From NCBI RefSeq assembly GCF_039521745.1, contig NZ_BAAACT010000151.1: a DNA stretch of 64,000 bases; one strand, 5' to 3'. Source of the stretch: Faecalicatena contorta. GTDB lineage: Bacteria > Bacillota > Clostridia > Lachnospirales > Lachnospiraceae. The position numbers and the translations under genes were made by a program. Positions 62,629-64,000 of the stretch are shown piece by piece (the stretch's first letter is position 1; each line of letters begins with the position of its first letter). The notes beneath the pieces are model-generated. The model was not told where the DNA came from. It was given only the letters and a program-made list of their open reading frames with translations, and did not search any database.

Positions 62629-63369
62629 TTATTTCACTGCCAGCCTCAAAAATTCCACTGCCCGCTCCATTCTCTCACTGTTTTGGATAATGCCAATCAC
62701 CACATCATCCCCCACAAAATCATAACACTGCATCAATGCCGCATCAGTACTCATGTAAATACCCACAGGCACTGGCTTTTCCATCAGCTCGGGCTTATGG
62801 GGATCAAAGTCATTCGTTCCATATTCTTTGCCATTTGCCGCATCCATTGCTTCTATGACTGCCTGATCGACATAAAAAAAGGAGGATTGATATTTTTCAA
62901 TCTCTTCTTTCGTCAGAAAAGTTGTAAGGTCTGTAAACGCTCCATTTAAACACACTCCCTTATATGTGTTCTCCTCACTGACAAGCACATCCAGCTCTCC
63001 TGCCCCAATCATCGTTACCAATTTCTGCTGACCTGTCACAAACGCCATATCCTGACGCTGATAGTCCAAATAAATAGATGTATCATAATGAAAAGCATAT
63101 TCATCCGGACTCATTCCAATGGATTCCGCAAATTTCTGCTTAAACCCGGACGCTTTTGCTTCCACTTCAGTGCCGCTGATAATCATTGTCTGAATTGCAA
63201 TCTCCTGCTTATCGACAATAGTATATATGACAGCGCAGACGAGTACCACAGCTGCTGCAATAGCCAGCAGATGGTATTTGTAATAATACCAGTAATATTG
63301 CATCTTCTTTTTTAGCGCTGCATTTTTAATTTTCTCACGTTCTTCTTTAAATTCATCCATAACAGGCAT
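62629..63369 (-). CDS. Membrane-anchored protein of unknown function, first gene of the third operon
   Basis: The 246-residue protein has a charged cytoplasmic start, a conserved-looking KKKMQYYWYYYKYH stretch, one membrane helix (LLAIAAAVVLVCAVIYTIV, about residues 33-52) and an extracellular domain of about 190 residues. Similar proteins occur with YesL-like genes and sugar importers in clostridia; I know no function. As first gene behind the promoter it may help sensing or capture at the surface. The start has AGGAGG 8 nt upstream. Confidence 0.7.
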   Translation of the reverse strand: MPVMDEFKEEREKIKNAALKKKMQYYWYYYKYHLLAIAAAVVLVCAVIYTIVDKQEIAIQTMIISGTEVEAKASGFKQKFAESIGMSPDEYAFHYDTSIYLDYQRQDMAFVTGQQKLVTMIGAGELDVLVSEENTYKGVCLNGAFTDLTTFLTKEEIEKYQSSFFYVDQAVIEAMDAANGKEYGTNDFDPHKPELMEKPVPVGIYMSTDAALMQCYDFVGDDVVIGIIQNSERMERAVEFLRLAVK

Positions 63370-63422
63370 AATGTTACCTCCTAAAAGTAGTATAAATTTG
63401 ATGAAGTAGTTGCTTTACATTT

Positions 63423-63451
63423 ATTGTATATCCTTTTTTAGATTTTATCAA
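63423..63451 (-). promoter_or_regulatory. Promoter of the third operon
   Basis: On the minus strand TTGATA (63446-63451) and TACAAT (63423-63428) are 17 bp apart, about 55 nt before the first gene. Confidence 0.8.
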
Positions 63452-63514
63452 CATTTTTGTATACAAAATAAGGTGAGCGATAACCCATGACAATGATTAC
63501 CTTTTTACAAGAAA

Positions 63515-64000
63515 TAGAGTAGGGAAATAATGGCTAGCATTATTTCCCTCTCATTGAACCGTACGTACGGGTCTCGTATACGGCTCTACAACTTATATTC
63601 CAACTTATCTTAGATAATAATTTAAAGGATTGAGCAAACCAGCTCCGTCCTTTATTTTTGTTTCAAGCACCATTGGGCTAATGATAAAATTAACTACGTT
63701 CATTCCACTCTGTCTGTACCATCCAAGTCTTGAGTTTGCAACTTTATAGATTGATTCATGGTCGAATCCACATTCATATTTTCTATTCATATAGCATAGA
63801 TTTTTATATATGGTCTTGGACGTTTTCCATTGTTTCATCACAATTACTCGAATTTTATGCCTTAACCATTGTCCGAAATCATCCATAAAACCTTTCATCA
63901 TTCCGATTCTGAAATAGTTAATCCAACCTCTTACAATGTTATCCGGCAAATTCTACCTATCTAAATTTCTCATTTTCAATCAAATAAAAAAAGGGAGCAG
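63515..64000 (-). mobile_element. 3' part of a group II intron
   Basis: On the minus strand the window edge cuts into a group II intron. Its 3' end is present: the end of the maturase reading frame, domain V (63556-63586; GAGCCGTAT at one end, GTACGGTTC at the other) and a domain VI hairpin (63521-63549; GGGAAATAATG and CATTATTTCCC arms). The 3' splice boundary should lie near 63512-63520. The 5' part is outside the window. Confidence 0.85.
63605..63949 (-). pseudogene. Group II intron maturase, C-terminal domain fragment
   Basis: The frame encodes the maturase-specific X/GIIM domain (VRGWINYFRIG, WLRHKIRVIVMKQWK, SRLGWYRQSGMNVVNFIISP) and ends before domain V. A TAG lies only three codons upstream of the first usable codon (a TTG), although upstream codons in the same frame look related. 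The reverse transcriptase may therefore be interrupted. The rest lies past the right edge, so intactness cannot be judged fully. Confidence 0.75.

Overview
The window looks like chromosomal DNA of a gut clostridium, most likely Lachnospiraceae-like. Genes have strong AGGAGG-type ribosome binding sites. Sugar uptake uses lipoprotein-dependent ABC importers with YesM/YesN-type two-component systems, not SusCD. The left third is an integrative conjugative element (ICE) of the Tn1549/CTn-like type. The organism call is inference; no rRNA, tRNA or housekeeping gene is present to anchor it.

1-21.5 kb, plus strand except for cargo: the right part of the ICE. In order it holds a VirB4 ATPase, an NlpC/P60 cell-wall hydrolase, DUF4315 and DUF4366 proteins, Cys-rich small proteins, a polyvalent-type protein, MobC, a CD1845-type membrane protein, a MobP-like relaxase, a broken tnpV, a sigma-like regulator, small proteins and a large serine recombinase. 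The backbone is GC-rich and carries ten copies of a 23-bp palindrome. Two cargo blocks lack the palindrome and look less GC-rich. One is an antisense HNH-nuclease-like gene with its own promoter and terminator (7.2-8.0 kb). The other is an iron/siderophore-type uptake cassette (10.4-18.0 kb): two ABC half-transporters, TetR, ECF S, T and A components, and a DtxR-family repressor.

22-39 kb, all minus strand: a red-algal galactan (agar/porphyran) module. A six-enzyme operon fits the 3,6-anhydro-L-galactose (AHG) route: aldehyde dehydrogenase, cycloisomerase, two dehydrogenases, KDG kinase and a KDPG aldolase with a fused VOC domain. A UroD-like protein follows. Upstream lie a two-component system, a GH117-type anhydro-galactosidase, an ABC importer and an IclR regulator. 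Together they would import anhydrogalactose-ended oligosaccharides, release AHG and convert it to pyruvate and glyceraldehyde-3-phosphate. No endo-agarase or porphyranase is in the window.

39-47.6 kb, minus strand: a second, decayed hexonate operon (aldehyde dehydrogenase, enolase-superfamily dehydratase, galactonate dehydratase, two permeases, KDG kinase, KDPGal aldolase, binding protein). Six of its eight genes carry frameshifts, stops or internal deletions. Only the DgoD-like dehydratase and the aldolase look intact.

48-63.4 kb, minus strand: a third operon with three S1-type sulfatases, a GH31 enzyme, an ABC importer, a YesL-like protein, a membrane-anchored protein and a second two-component system whose sensor is frameshifted. 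The right edge holds the 3' end of a group II intron (domains V and VI plus the maturase C-terminus). Mobile DNA therefore flanks the catabolic region on both sides.
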